Part shown: positions 24,597 through 36,558 of the stretch, piece after piece | Numbering within the stretch: the stretch's first letter is position 1 | Layout: the number at the start of each line of letters is the position of its first letter | Assembly (NCBI GenBank): GCA_023231475.1 | Contig: JALJEE010001240.1 | Coordinates: forward strand, 1 to 58,415 | Source: Seison nebaliae | Lineage: Eukaryota; Rotifera; Pararotatoria; Seisonacea; Seisonidae | Direction: 5' to 3' | DNA: 58,415 nt | The notes under the pieces: model-generated | Databases searched by the model: none | What the model saw: only the letters and a program-made list of their open reading frames with translations | What the model was told of the DNA's origin: nothing | Position numbers and translations under genes: made by a program

Positions 24597-25472
24597 CTTA
24601 TACAATTTCCGTAATTATTTCTATTAATATTGACTGGCGTTATATCGAATGGATAATCGATCAGTTACTCCAGTTTCCTTTAACTTAATTCAAACAAATA
24701 TTTGATCAATTCTTTCTGTCGATTTTGGTGATGATATGTAAAAGGAATGATAATTCTTGTAAATATTGGAAAGAATTCAGTTGACGATTTCCTTTATCGT
24801 TCATCTCTCTTCCACTTTTGACTTATTCACCCCAACTGAACTGTGATAGTTAACGTTCATTCCACGATTGATGATACGTGTAAAATATCATCAAGTCACC
24901 TATTATCATCTCCAGTCGATAATCACTTCTATTTATAAATGGATTGTCTTTCCAATTCTTTTATTTTCCCAACAATATCATCGAACTAAATCGTCCCCGT
25001 CTTAAAAACGGTAGCGAAAGTTTAATTTATTGATACAAAAAAGAAGAATTTAAACATGATTTTCCAGATAAATACGTCATTTACAGACGGAAAATTATTT
25101 TGAAAAAACATTTTAAGAAAGAATTGAAACACGGACAAACGAAAAAGAAGAGACACAAATAAATTAGGAAAATATGAAAGAAGATTTATCGATTATCAAT
25201 TTAAGTTATAAATAAACTAAAAAAAATGCTTTCAATTCATCATTCTATCACCAAATATAGAGGACATTTGTGGATGAGAATGGAAAATTTTCGACGGAAT
25301 AAAATTAGGAAATTATAAAAAAATTAAATAAATATATGTTCGAATTTCTTTTTTTTTTCGACAAAGGCCTATCGAATGGAGATAATGAAAATGGATGAGG
25401 ATTGTTAGAAAAAAATTGAATTTAAAAAAATAATTAAATTAATTTTAAATAAATTAGAATTATTAAATAAAA
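24597..25472. other. intergenic
   Basis: A+T-rich sequence between two minus-strand genes. It should hold the promoter of the chitin-binding protein gene and the 3' end of the SPFH gene. I see no further gene, RNA or repeat. Confidence 0.6.
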
Positions 25473-26431
25473 TTAATTGGTAATACTTTCATATGAAAAT
25501 TTGGCAGGAGAATCCAATGCAATTTGGATTTCTCCCCTCGCTTTCTCCATTACTCCGATAGCTAAATGGGCGAGAAGTCCCTCCGTATCGAAACGATAAG
25601 TACTTTTAAGTTTCTCATAAATTTCAGCTTCTGCTGCATATTCTGATTTGATAGCTTCGGCTTGTTTCTCTGCTGATTGAACAAGAATTTCTGCATCATT
25701 CATCGCTCGTTGTTTTTGGATGATGGCATCTTTTTGCGCTTTCACTAATTCAGTATTGGCAATTGTCATTTTTTTCGGTCGCTCTTTTATTGCCACATCG
25801 ATCTTTTCTTTTGCATGTTCTTTCTCTTGAACGGCATTATCGAACTGATAAGGTCGTCGAATGTCACTGACTTGGAGATCGGCGACAGTACATGAGAATT
25901 GATTCAAATAAGTCTCTGTAACATTTTGCATGTCCATCTGGAATTGTAGTCGAAGATTCTGATATTCACTCGTATCATATTTCACACATGTCTCGTGAAT
26001 AGCGGCAAGTGCTACTTGTCGGAGAACGTCGACACATTCGTCATGATCTTTGAATTCTTTGACGACTTGAATAATTGAATCAATCTGGAATTTGTATTGA
26101 AAAGCGACATCTAAATTAATGTTGACTCCATCCGAATTCATACAGATGACATCGTCAAATGTCATCGTTTTGTAGATGGAGGGAAAGATGAGGAATTTGA
26201 AACCGATCGGTCCCACATGTAATCCCTGTCGCATCACATTATTACCCAATTTCTTCCAAATCGTATCATATTTTATTCCAACTAAATGTCAAAGAAGAAT
26301 AAAAAGATTGAAAGAATCAAATGAAAACGTTCAGTTGTACTCAATTTACGGAACGATGAAGCAACCAATGCTATTATCACAATAATAACAGCGAGCACTA
26401 TTCCAATAATTCCACCTGCTACTTTCTTCAT
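25473..26431 (-). CDS. SPFH/band-7 (prohibitin-homology) membrane protein
   Basis: Two exons, 26431-26329 and 26281-25473, 303 residues. The N terminus carries one transmembrane helix (about residues 6-27, GGIIGIVLAVIIVIIALV). After it the sequence has SPFH-type features: ELGIKYDTIWKKLG, GLHVGPIGFKFLIFPS, a beta-rich stretch with DGVNINLDVAFQYKFQ, and then a long Ala/Glu/Lys-rich helix (about 170-265) typical of the stomatin/prohibitin superfamily. Members scaffold membrane microdomains and chaperone membrane proteins. It is not a close match to prohibitin 1/2, stomatin or erlin signatures that I know, so I give no symbol. The 47-bp intron falls just after the membrane helix. Confidence 0.75.
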
Positions 26432-27930
26432 ATTCCTATTCACAAACAGGAAAACAAAACAACAGGATAATTATGAAATCTCATTATTATGCAACTATGG
26501 TCAAGTAAAAATTATTGGTAATAATTCATTTTAATTTTAATTTCTAAACCTCTTATATTATTCAATTTTTGGCGTAGAAGAATTCGTATTTTCTCTTTAC
26601 AATTAGTTCTCCATCTCCAGTTAATATTTCTCATTCTCTCAAATTCATTTTTTCTCTTTAATCAATTAACTTTCGTCAAAGCGAACAAGAAAAGTTTAGT
26701 GTAAATTGTGAAAGAAATATAAAATTTAATATTATTTTTTAAAATAAAAACACAAAAGTTATATAGAAAAATAAGAAAATTTTATAATTTATTCATTCGA
26801 TTTAACTCTCAACCAATTCGATATATACCGAATTTTGTTGAAGATATTGAACGATACAGATGAACAAAGTCTTCATAGACAGTCTATTAATGTATTAAAT
26901 AAAAGGATCTAGTCAAGTCGATATTAACGAATTAATGATTAATTTAATGTTAATGTTTTAGACGGCACGATTATTCATCGAATAGTTGCTGATTCTTATA
27001 ATGTCTGGAAGTAGATGTCTGGATTCCTATGAGGTTCGGAAGACTACATTAATATATTTATTAACAATTGAAGTTTCCATGGAAGATTTAATAAGAGTGT
27101 ATGAAGAATTGTATAAAAATAGCCATATATTTCTCTTGAATTTAGCTCAAGTTAATATGAGAGTAAAGAACTAGAGAAAAACTATTACAATTACTAATCG
27201 AACTAAATTTCATATACAACAATTGGCTCAGACACTCTTACTCTGTTAGATATTAAGCATGACACTATTTTGTTAACTGGAGAATATTCGGCATTATTAG
27301 CTCGATATCTTACCGTCAGTCTCATTGGGCAGTTGTAATAAGTGTGGGAATTCTATTCTCCGAGAATAATTCTCGTCTACAAAACATCTGATGAACCTTA
27401 TATCTTATACGAGCATTATTATATTCGATACTCGTTTTTCGAGACGTTAGTAACAGTTTAAAAATGTATTTTTCCCTGGGAAAATTTATAGAACAGTTTG
27501 ATTATAGTTTGATTTGGCATTATTATATTATAAACTTTCTAATAAATTTATTGAGAATGAATGAATGAATATAAAATATATAAATATAAATACAAAATGA
27601 AAAAAAATAGTTGCAAATATGAAAAAAATGATAAAATTCATCGGTACTTATCTTTAAATCATCTTTCTCTAATGTTTCTTTCTAACTGAACTCGAACATA
27701 ATAGAAAATCAGCTGGAAAATTTCCCTCATAATCGTCAATAGAATTGTAGATAAATTATATCGTCGTCTATTGAGATTACGATAAAAAATTGTACATTAC
27801 CTCATTAATGAGAACTCATGTTAATGTTTCATCCAACTAATTTCGGTTTTCGCACTTTATATTTTTCGTGCGCTCGAACGTAGAATTCCGTCCAAGATCC
27901 TTGATAAAACGAATGAACACATTTCTTCTT
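26432..27930. other. intergenic
   Basis: No supportable gene. A short plus-strand frame at 26986-27174, after a possible TTTTAG, reads MEDLIRVYEELYKN in part and looks mildly coding, but it has no recognisable domain or partner. It may be a decayed fragment. Confidence 0.4.
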
Positions 27931-28932
27931 TTACAAATTATATCTAACTGCATATACAGGCATTCGGTAGCCCATGTACATGTCATCATTGAATACTTCT
28001 GTCAAATAGTGAAGGGCTAATGATAACGACGTCGTTGACGTTCCTGTCATAGAAGAGGTGATGTAATTTCCTTTTAACTCAACCGTTCTTTCATCCATTG
28101 GTTCCATTTGAATTTTAGAATTCGCTAGCAAACTAATGAGATCTTTCCTCGTTTTCAAAAATCCTATTTTAAAAATTGAAGAAAACTTCAATTTAGAAAA
28201 CCATCAGAAAACCTGTGCTCTTATCAAATAATGAGGAATATGGTAAATTAATCGAATGCTTAATATGTTGACTGTCGAAAGCTTCTCGACTTCTTGTATC
28301 AACGACGATCTCTTTTCTAACTTCATCCTGATCATGAATGGTATTGAGAATTTGGTGGAAATTTCGTCTCCTAACGGTTTTCGTCTTCGTGCTGTATTTC
28401 CAATTCTAGAAATTTGAATGAAGTGAAGAAGATGAAATTAATGTTACCCCATTCTCCATCGTATATCCTACGCCTCTTTCTAGTTAACCTACGTTCCTCA
28501 TCAACACACTAACGTTCTCGTGTCCGAACATCTTCGATGAAATTGATGATGGATTGAAATTGAGAAGAAAAGAACTTTAAATGTCCAGAATGCTTTGGAT
28601 GCAGTTTGAAAGCCGAATTGCGAACGATCATAAAGGACGACATGGTCGCGTCGATTTAAACCAACCTCATATTTACAGTATGATTCAAAATCGCGAGCAA
28701 ATGGGAATGGTTTCGGATAGAGGCGACAAGGCCTCGTCACTGCAAACAAATCGAAATATTGGGCTTTCGGGATGTGCACCTGCTTAAACTCATCCTTCAT
28801 GTTTACTTTCGGACTTGGCGAGCGCGAAACGTCCAAGATCCGTATTGCCTTAGGAATGTTGTTCCTGTCTAGTGAACCCTTCATGATATTCTCCAGGAAA
28901 TTGGGCTTTATTATACAAGAAAGTAAAGACAT
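27931..28932 (-). CDS. rhodanese/mercaptopyruvate sulfurtransferase-like, active-site Cys lost
   Basis: Four exons, 28932-28576, 28531-28493, 28405-28213 and 28163-27931, 273 residues. The N-terminal rhodanese domain is clear: IRILDVSRSPSPKVNMKDEF, HIPKAQYFD, NRRDHVVLYD and FWTFKMFGHENVSVL. The second domain has VVDTRSREAFDSQHIKHSIN and the active-site loop region. In active TST/MPST enzymes that loop is Cys-Gly-Ser-Gly-Met-Thr; here it is TSSMTGTST, so the sulfur-carrying Cys is gone. The segment after VSVL, where DGG and the inter-domain linker are expected, is also eroded and is bridged by a splice from a GTAGGT donor at 28492. The reading frame is intact, but the enzyme is predicted dead. 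It is either a pseudo-enzyme or a very young pseudogene. Decayed paralogous fragments lie just upstream. Confidence 0.6.
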
Positions 28933-29589
28933 ATTGATCTTCAATAAAAAAAAAGAGGATCACTTTTATCTGAATTAAATGCTAACCTAATTTCCCAATA
29001 GAATATCCCAACAATCGGTAATGAGTAGTGAATATGTTATTAAATAAGTTATTGATAGGTTAGTTTTTATACTATACAAAATATAAGTAACTTAATCGAA
29101 TAGTACTTACTAGTTAAGAATTAAAAAGAAGTGGGTTGAGATGAAATAATATTTATGCAAGTTACTCTTTGTTTCATTTCAATTGAATTCTAAACCTAAT
29201 ATAGTCAGTGGAAATCGGTTGAAATACGAATTAACAGTTGATTCAATCAAATTTTGCGCACGAAAAAACTACTCTAACAATATTCTTCCAAATTCTTCGG
29301 TTCATTTTAAATTATCATCTATTATTTTATTAGCAATACCGAATTATTTGCTATTTGTTAGTTCGTGTTTTTATCAAATGAACTAGAGAGATTTTATAAC
29401 ATATTATTTCTTTATCATAACTCCTTAATGAAATTATTGCAAACGAACAGAAGTCTTATTTTGAGTAAATTTAATAAATTGAATAGAAGTTAAAAAGACG
29501 GAAAATAAATTATCGGTTATCTGAGAAATTAGAAATGAGAGTTAGTTTGCAATTTTTGATTATAAATATATCATAAACATGATCATGTC

Positions 29590-29880
29590 GATTTAATCCG
29601 ATTTAAAATTTACAGTAAAATTCAAAATCGGGGAGTAGCATAGATAGCAGGTTTCGGATAGAGATGACAAGTCTTCGTCGCTCCAATTAGATGGAAGTTT
29701 TGAGATTTTGGGATGTGTTTCTGCATAAACTCATCTTTCATGTTTACTTTCAGATTTTGCGAGCAAAAACCGTCCAAGATCCGGATTGTCTTCCATGATA
29801 ATCTCGAGGAAGTTCTGATATGATGATCTTCAATGAATAAGAAGCTCACTTTCATTTGAATTAAATGCAAACCTAATTTC
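29590..29880 (-). pseudogene. decayed rhodanese N-terminal exon duplicate
   Basis: The minus strand repeats the first exon of the neighbouring rhodanese gene at nucleotide level, including its upstream leader (ATTAGGTTTGCATTTAATTC). The frame reads IRILDGFCSQNLKVNMKDEF then HIPKSQNFHLIG, and breaks in the CHLYPKP segment through indels and stops. It corresponds to about residues 25-80 of the intact copy. Confidence 0.75.
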
Positions 29881-29924
29881 GAATAACTAGTATCACTATC
29901 CGATATAAGCTAGATATTAGCTTT

Positions 29925-30012
29925 ATATTCTCCACCAACTTTGCCTCCTTTTATCATCAAACCGAACAGACCACCGTTCAACACATTGACGTTTTCATAT
30001 CCAAACATCTTT
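29925..30012 (-). pseudogene. decayed rhodanese second-exon fragment
   Basis: The minus strand encodes MFGYENVNVLNGGLFGLM followed by KGGKVGGEY, the counterpart of exon 2 of the intact gene plus the linker that the intact gene has lost (it keeps the NGG/DGG turn). The preceding bases match the intact gene's first intron. No upstream coding exon survives. On the minus strand it lies before the duplicate first exon, so it belongs to a further, third copy. Confidence 0.65.
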
Positions 30013-30689
30013 GCACGAATTGATGATGGATTGATAAAACTCTTTACGAAATATAAGTTTATTGAATTAGAGTTACAATGAGACACTGTTAGAATGAAAA
30101 AGTAAACTTGTTGAAATGAAATAATGTCTACTTAAATTGCTATTTTTACAATTTTAATTCACTTATATACTAATTCAACTGAAACTCATCAGTTGATTCA
30201 ATTCGCGCGCAATTAACTGCTAAAAATTTAACTAATTTCCATTTTAATTACAATCTACTTTTTTTTAGCTATACAGAATTATTTGCTATTTGGTTATTTT
30301 TGTTTATGAACGATCTTTGGTAGAAGGATCATGAATTGAAAAGACTTTTTTTAATTTACTTCATTATTTCTTTCTCCCAAAAGAAAGGAGAGAATGGAAT
30401 AGAAGTTTTTCGGAAGAACGTGAGAGGAATAATTAATTGAGATCCACATGGTCAAATGACGTATCGTGAACAATGGAGTGATTCATGGAGGAACAATGGA
30501 ACACTGACACGATTCGAAAGAAGACAAGTTCCCTGTCAAACGGTTGAGAACGAGTACTATAAAAACCAAACAAAAAAATAATAAGCACAAAATTGTAAGT
30601 AATAATAAAAATTGTTTCAATATATTTTTCATATTAAGAAATTAATTATTAATCATTTTAATAAATATCCTTATTACATTATTTTATTA
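30013..30689. other. intergenic
   Basis: A+T-rich sequence between rhodanese fragments and the LINE remnant. No gene or RNA seen. Confidence 0.5.
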
Positions 30690-31270
30690 TTATTTATTAT
30701 CAAAAGTCCTGTCGGGATCAATTGGAAAAAAGATTAAAAAATGCCGGTCCTCACCAATGTTGATCAAGTGGTGTAAGTCGATAAGAGTTTCTTGATTAAT
30801 TGGAGAAGGCGTGATCGGATCGTAAGAAAAAATGAAGTCCTTAAAATCGGGAATTAGAATATCTCGTGATAAATCGTAGTATCGAATAGTATGAGAAAAG
30901 ATTGAGTGAACTTGGAAAGCATTATTATAAGTAGTAAAAGAAGTGAGAGGATTCGAAACTGAAATTTTGTCTAGGAGAGAAAAAATTCGACGAGAAAAGA
31001 TAATAGGCAGTGTAAGAAACCAACGGTGGCGAAGAGTATGATTGAGAGAACGATTGCACCCGTTGAAACAACAGACTAATCTCCCGAATTAAATATCCTG
31101 AATATTATCTGAATATATCCTGACAGACTTAAGTCTGTCTATATATAAGTCTGTCGAATAATTATCTCCTGGAAGAAATAAACTCTTAAAAAGTTGTAGA
31201 TATAATTTTAAAGGATCGAAATTCGTCTTGGAAGAGAAAGAGAAAAATGATCTGCATAATTTGTTTAGAA
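30690..31270 (-). mobile_element. 5'-truncated non-LTR retrotransposon (LINE) remnant
   Basis: The minus strand is clearly related to the C-terminal third of the LINE open frame at 55998-57281. For example DFIFSYDPITPSPINQETL here matches DFIFSYDPSESMPIDLESL there, followed by LHHLINIGEDRHF versus LHRLINSGEDRNF. Several frames are broken. The 3' end is followed by an A/T-rich (TAA-like) tail at about 30650-30690, as in the other copy. It is an old, inactive copy of a different subfamily. Plus-strand frames in 31228-31455 are shadows of it or unrelated. Confidence 0.8.
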
Positions 31271-32322
31271 GCGGACGTTACCCTTGGATACGTAGATTGA
31301 CTGTTCAAAAGAGATGGGCCGGAGATTTTCATGGAAATATCGGATGGATTATTGACAAATTTGATACATCAGTCCCTAAGAAAAACGTTTGTTGTTGGAA
31401 AGAAAAAAAATGGACGGATATGGGTTCTTTCCAGCTAAAGAACGGGATCAAGTAATTTATTCAAGTTGTTAGCAGTAAACCAAATGATGAACGAACGCAG
31501 CATGTTGGGAAAATCGTCGAGTTTTTTGCTTCTCATTCGCCATAACTTACAAATTGTTAGAGAAACTCAGATCAGATTCTGCTGACGTAGACCGTGAATT
31601 GAGGACCACTTAGTGGATAACTTCTCACTTACTTCTAAAGATTGAGACGAAGGCGATAGTCGTTCACTGAAATGAAGTTCGTCGGTTCGGCAACTACTTC
31701 GTCTTTTACGATAGACTGTATTTTTTTTCCAATAATTCATACAACAACCGTTTGATTTCGGATAATTCTGTCAATATGTCTCTTTGGTTCAAATTCGGTT
31801 TCGGAACTTTTATACGGAATATTATTCATGAATAAAAATTGAAAGTTAAATATTTAATTTTACAATTAGTAAACAATTCTTACAAAATACATTGATCACT
31901 TCATTTAATATGGGAAATTTTTGAAATTTTACAATTTTTATTGAGAATTTGCAAAAAAAAGAATAAGAATAATTTTGAGAAATTTGTGATTTAGATATGA
32001 CAATTAAATAATAACCGATATTTCTCGTTGATGCGATGTAAAATGACCGGACAAAAATGAGTTTAATGAGACGTGTTTTAAATGTGAAAGTTAGAATGTT
32101 TTTCGTATTTTCTATTTCGTTCTGTGTTTTCACTAAGCGATGTTAATGGGAAGTTGATAAATTCATAAGAATCTGAATCAAGATTAAATGAAAAGACAAA
32201 ATTTTTGCATTTACCTCTGTTTTTTCTTTTTTTTTTATTCTATTTGTTTTGTTCTGAAGGAAAGACATTAATTGAAACTCTTATTAACTTTCTCACATCT
32301 TATTCGATTTCATTTTGTAATC
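31271..32322. other. intergenic
   Basis: No supportable gene. It should contain the promoter of the downstream acid phosphatase gene; a T-rich tract (32220-32240) lies about 90 bp before its start. Confidence 0.5.
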
Positions 32323-34033
32323 ATGCCTAATCCCACCGATCATATTATGCCACCAGATAACGAACTAAAATTGATTTGTGCTCAAATCATCTTTCGTCAT
32401 GGTGCCCGAACACCTCTACGTATTTGTCAGGGAATTGAACAAGTATTTCTCACATTCCTTTTCGACACTTTAACAATTTTTTCCTTCTTCACAGGCCAAT
32501 TGGGATCGAAGGAAATTTATGACACCATATCGTCGAATAAACAACAATTATAAATGTATCGATATGCAAGGACGTATTCTACCCACAAGTTCAGTGGACA
32601 CTATTTACCAGAAAGTTTTTCTAAAAGTTTTCATTTAATTTGTGGGAAATATAGAAATTATTAAACGAATTTGTAGGGAGGCTCCAATCCTGGTCAATTG
32701 ACAAGTTTAGGACAGAAACAATTGTTCATGTTAGGACGAATGTTGAGGAAACGTTATGTGGAGGAATTTCCTCTAATTTCTGAAAATTATCAACCTACTG
32801 AAATTTTGTTAATTTTCAAATTAAAGTTTCAAATAATAACTTTCGATAATAATAATTAGTGCTCGATCAACGAATATCGTACGAACATTACTTTCTTGTC
32901 GTTCGTTATTAGCTGGAATGTATCAAGATTCCGATGGAAATATGTATTATACACCAGGTGAAATTTCCATTCATTCCATTTTTAATATTTGAAAATTCCA
33001 TTCACAAATGTTAAATAGAACAACAATTTATTATTCGAGTGGAAGATCCTGAATATGAGATTCTTTATCCAAATCCAGGACAATGTCGACCGTTGAAAGA
33101 AATGAGTTTCAAAGGATGGACAATACTCCCACAAGTCCTTCCATCATTCCAACGAGATAAGAATGCCATCGAAAATATTTTAGGTTCCTCCTTCAACTAT
33201 TTCCAAATTATAATTATTAAAAATATTATAAATTCATTATTATTATAATTTTCCTTTAGGTATTCCAAGTAATCGATTGAATGTAACTGATTTACGTGAT
33301 GATTTAGTAGCAAGGAAAGTTTGAATTTGATAGAAATATGAGGAATTTAATTTGAAATATGATCAGGCTCATAATCTACAAATGCCATCAAGAATTGAAG
33401 GATGGTTATCAACCATCGATATGTATGCAACCAAAATCCATCTCAACGTTTCTCATGGAAGTATTCCCAGGTGAGAATAATTGATTTTCCATTAATAATT
33501 CATTATTTTATTTAGTGAACATCGATTAGCAGAACGGTTATCGATGGGAAGAACAACATGTTTATTGGTAGACAATATGATGGAGGCGATAGACAAATCA
33601 AAACAAGCACTACCAATCAATGGGTTTATTTTTCTAACATTTATTTATTATTTAATTTATTATTATATTTAAAAAGATATCGATTATTTCTTTATTCTTG
33701 TCATGACTCATCGATATTCCCTTATCTCTGCGTATTCAATATGGATGACAAACGTTGGCCACCGTTTGCCAGTGACGTTACTTTCGAATTATATCTACAT
33801 CCGCCGACTTCTCGATATTATGTTAAATTATTCTATTGTGGACAAGTTCAATTAGATATTCCCAATTTATCATTAACATTATTTGATAGGAACAAGTTAT
33901 TCCTGGTATGAGTCACTCCGTTTGTCTATTGGAGAAGTTTCTGGATTTCATTCAACCATATATCATGGATCCATTGGAATATCAGGAATATCAAGATATC
34001 TCTCTAGAAGCTGCATGTTCAAATATGAAATAA
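32323..34033 (+). CDS. ACP6: histidine acid phosphatase, ACP6 (lysophosphatidic acid phosphatase) type
   Basis: Ten exons: 32323-32442, 32495-32626, 32677-32807, 32860-32957, 33019-33183, 33260-33318, 33367-33470, 33516-33623, 33677-33845 and 33890-34033. They give 409 residues, close to human ACP6. The nucleophile motif RHGARTP is at 25-31 (His26). FARSTNIVRTLLSCRSLLAG, EILYPN.GQCRPL, the AHNLQMP element and the C-terminal catalytic YSCHDSSIFP (His315-Asp316) with KRWPPFASDVTFELY follow the ACP6 pattern closely. ACP6 hydrolyses lysophosphatidic acid to monoacylglycerol, in mitochondria in mammals. No clear signal or transit peptide is visible ahead of the ATG; the upstream frame is open through TTG with a hydrophobic stretch, so a longer N terminus from an unseen exon is possible. 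Introns are 43-61 bp. It converges on PGM3. Confidence 0.88.
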
Positions 34034-34215
34034 TTTTTTTTTTAAGTTTTAATAATTCATTTTTTTCTCATATTTGTAGTGGTAAAAAATCAGGATTATG
34101 TCAATAAGTCGAAACGTCAAGATCATGCAATCATTTAGTGAAAGCAGACGATGATTTCACAAATTATTTTAATGTTTCTCTTCCAACCAAAAAATCTTTT
34201 CATTAATTTTTATTA

Positions 34216-34221
34216 AATAAA
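34216..34221 (+). terminator. polyadenylation signal AATAAA
   Basis: Canonical hexamer about 180 bp after the ACP6 stop codon and about 100 bp before the end of the convergent PGM3 coding region. Confidence 0.4.
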
Positions 34222-34320
34222 ATTATATAAATATATCTAGAATAATTATTATCTAATGGAATAGAGAAGAAGAATAATTTCTTTAGCCAAACATTTACAC
34301 CCAATGGAATGATGGAAATT

Positions 34321-36087
34321 TCAAAAATTCTCTTTAACAATTTTCTCTATTTCTTCACTTAATTCTTTCGCTTTCAAATAACTTATGATGGATTCCGCAT
34401 AAATCCTCACAGCGTCTTCAGTACCACTCGGTCGAACAAATGAACGACACGAATCTTTATTCACCATATTATGATTTTCAATAATTTTATCGATCAATTC
34501 CTGAATTTGAATTGGTCCGATAATTTTTAATTCGTTCTCACTCGTCTTAATTGCGTATCGATCTTTAACGATTAATTTTGAAAGATGGAAATAATTATCG
34601 AGATAAATTTCACTCCACGCCACTGCACTATGTCGTGAAGAGTTGGATGGATAATGATATTGGAGAAGAATTTCCACACAAATCATATTTGTAATTGCAT
34701 CGCCAATAGAACGATTGATGATATTGGAGAATAATCTTAATAAAGTTCGCGATTCTTTTACTTCCTTCTTCTTTATCATCTCCACATTCTTCTCTGATAC
34801 TTTCTCATAAAATTTCTGTGAGAATAAAATGGTTCCATGACCGTTCGCTTCGAAATAAATGGAAATATCATATTTCATTCCTTCACGATGTAAATATTTC
34901 ACTCCCGTTTTCGTCAATGAAGTTCCGATATTTTCTTTCTCATTCAAATATTTCGTCGACGCTCCATTCGCATAACCCGTTTGAATACAACGGAATGTTA
35001 ATTGGTCCTTCAATTCAGCTTCTTTCAACCATCGATTGAGAGTTTTGGCGAAAATAATCAGGATTTTATCACCATCCAATAAAATGAATTTATCATTTTC
35101 TGATTTGTAAGAATAAATTATTCGATCAGCATCACCATCAAATGAGCAACAACGATCATTTATCTGGTAAGGTGGCGAGAGTTTGGATGAAAATAATCCA
35201 GAAGGAAATGTTTGTTGCGTTTTCACAAAATCTGCTCCACAATCCACATTTAATGTAGTACCTAAAAATTAATAATTATTTAAAAAACTTCCTTCGAAAA
35301 ATTACGAACAACAATCAGAAGATTGACGAGTGTCATCAATTAGTTCATAATTAAATTTAAAATTTCCATCAATTTTTTCAAATTTATCATTAATATCATC
35401 TAGCAATCGTTTGACTGTCGGCCCTCCAATTCCGTTGGCAGCGTCAATAAATAATTTATTTTGATGATTTTTATTATTCAATTGTAAAACGTTTAATAAT
35501 TTCACGGTATTTTCCACGAAATCTTCTTTGTAAATATTTTTCACTTTTTCAACGGGAATTTTTTCGTTAATTCTCATCACTCCATAATGAAGTTTTGGTG
35601 TTGTCACTTCACCAATATTAATAAAAGAAATTGTTAATCGTTTAAATATCTTTTCAATAATTCCCAAAAATCGCTGAGTTGATGGTCTCGTATCTCCACC
35701 AATTATCACTAATGATTTTCCTTTGCCATCCAGTTGATCAGGATAAGTTTTCCAAAGGAAATCTAACGATTTGTCAATTGAAGTTATTTTGATGAATTCA
35801 TCTAAATTACTCTCTGATTTCAAATTCAACATTCCCCCATCAATATCGACGATTTTTATTCCGTTATCTTCCACCGGATTATGAGACGCTGTCACAATAA
35901 TTCCCATCGCGTCATTGGGATGTGTTTGGGATTCCAATGACATAAAACATGTCGTCCAAGCGACAATTGGATCTAAATATTTCGAATTAGCTCGAAATCC
36001 TGCCGTTCCATAACTCCGAACTTTTCCCGGAATATCATTCAACGGATACTCATTAAGAACTTCTCCCAGTATCTTCTTGAACGTCAT
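34321..36087 (-). CDS. PGM3: phosphoacetylglucosamine mutase
   Basis: Two exons, 36087 to 35313 (or 35310) and 35261-34321, 571 or 572 residues against 542 in human. It interconverts GlcNAc-6-phosphate and GlcNAc-1-phosphate for UDP-GlcNAc, and so feeds chitin, N-glycans and GPI anchors. The phosphoserine loop TASHNP is at about 66-71 (Ser68). The metal loop DGDADR is at about 300-305, and the phosphate-binding RPSGTED is at about 535-541. The frame is open upstream through a TTG, but ATG (36087) is the first start and lies shortly after a TTTTCCTGAA/CAG-type acceptor, so a non-coding first exon is likely. The donor is ambiguous: two GT dinucleotides three bases apart (GATT/GTT/GTTCG) both keep the frame and would add or drop one Cys. 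Confidence 0.92.
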
Positions 36088-36558
36088 TATTTTCAAATTA
36101 TTTTCCTGAAAAGAATTTAATAATTTCTCTCAAATTTAAAAACTTGAAGTTTTCTCCAGAACGGCTATCAAGTTGAACTGGAATCAAAATATTTCTTTCT
36201 CTTCAAACGATTCTCATGTATTTGATTTCTTATCGAGAAATCTATAAAGGAAATGATGTGAAAAAGATGGTATTATGTGATGGTGTCAAACAGATGTTAA
36301 GACCCTATAAATATCAACTACTTTAAATGTCATGAATTAAATGTCAAGAGTGAAATATCAGAAAAGTAATCCAGATAGGTTTAATACTGTAGGAAAGAAG
36401 AATAATTTCCGGTTAAACTTGTCCACATAATGACATTTTTTTAAATTTATTCTATTAATTATAAGAAATGTGATGGGATATTCGTTATTTACATAGAATT
36501 AAGAAAATATAATAATAATAATATTAAACAAGATTATTGTCGATATACATCTGATATC
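36088..36558. other. intergenic
   Basis: Short spacer between PGM3 and the serine protease 3' end. It holds the presumed PGM3 promoter; no other feature seen. Confidence 0.5.

Noticed and set aside
28581-28978. Plus-strand frames opposite the rhodanese gene
   Set aside because: Antisense shadows; the minus strand has the rhodanese motifs.
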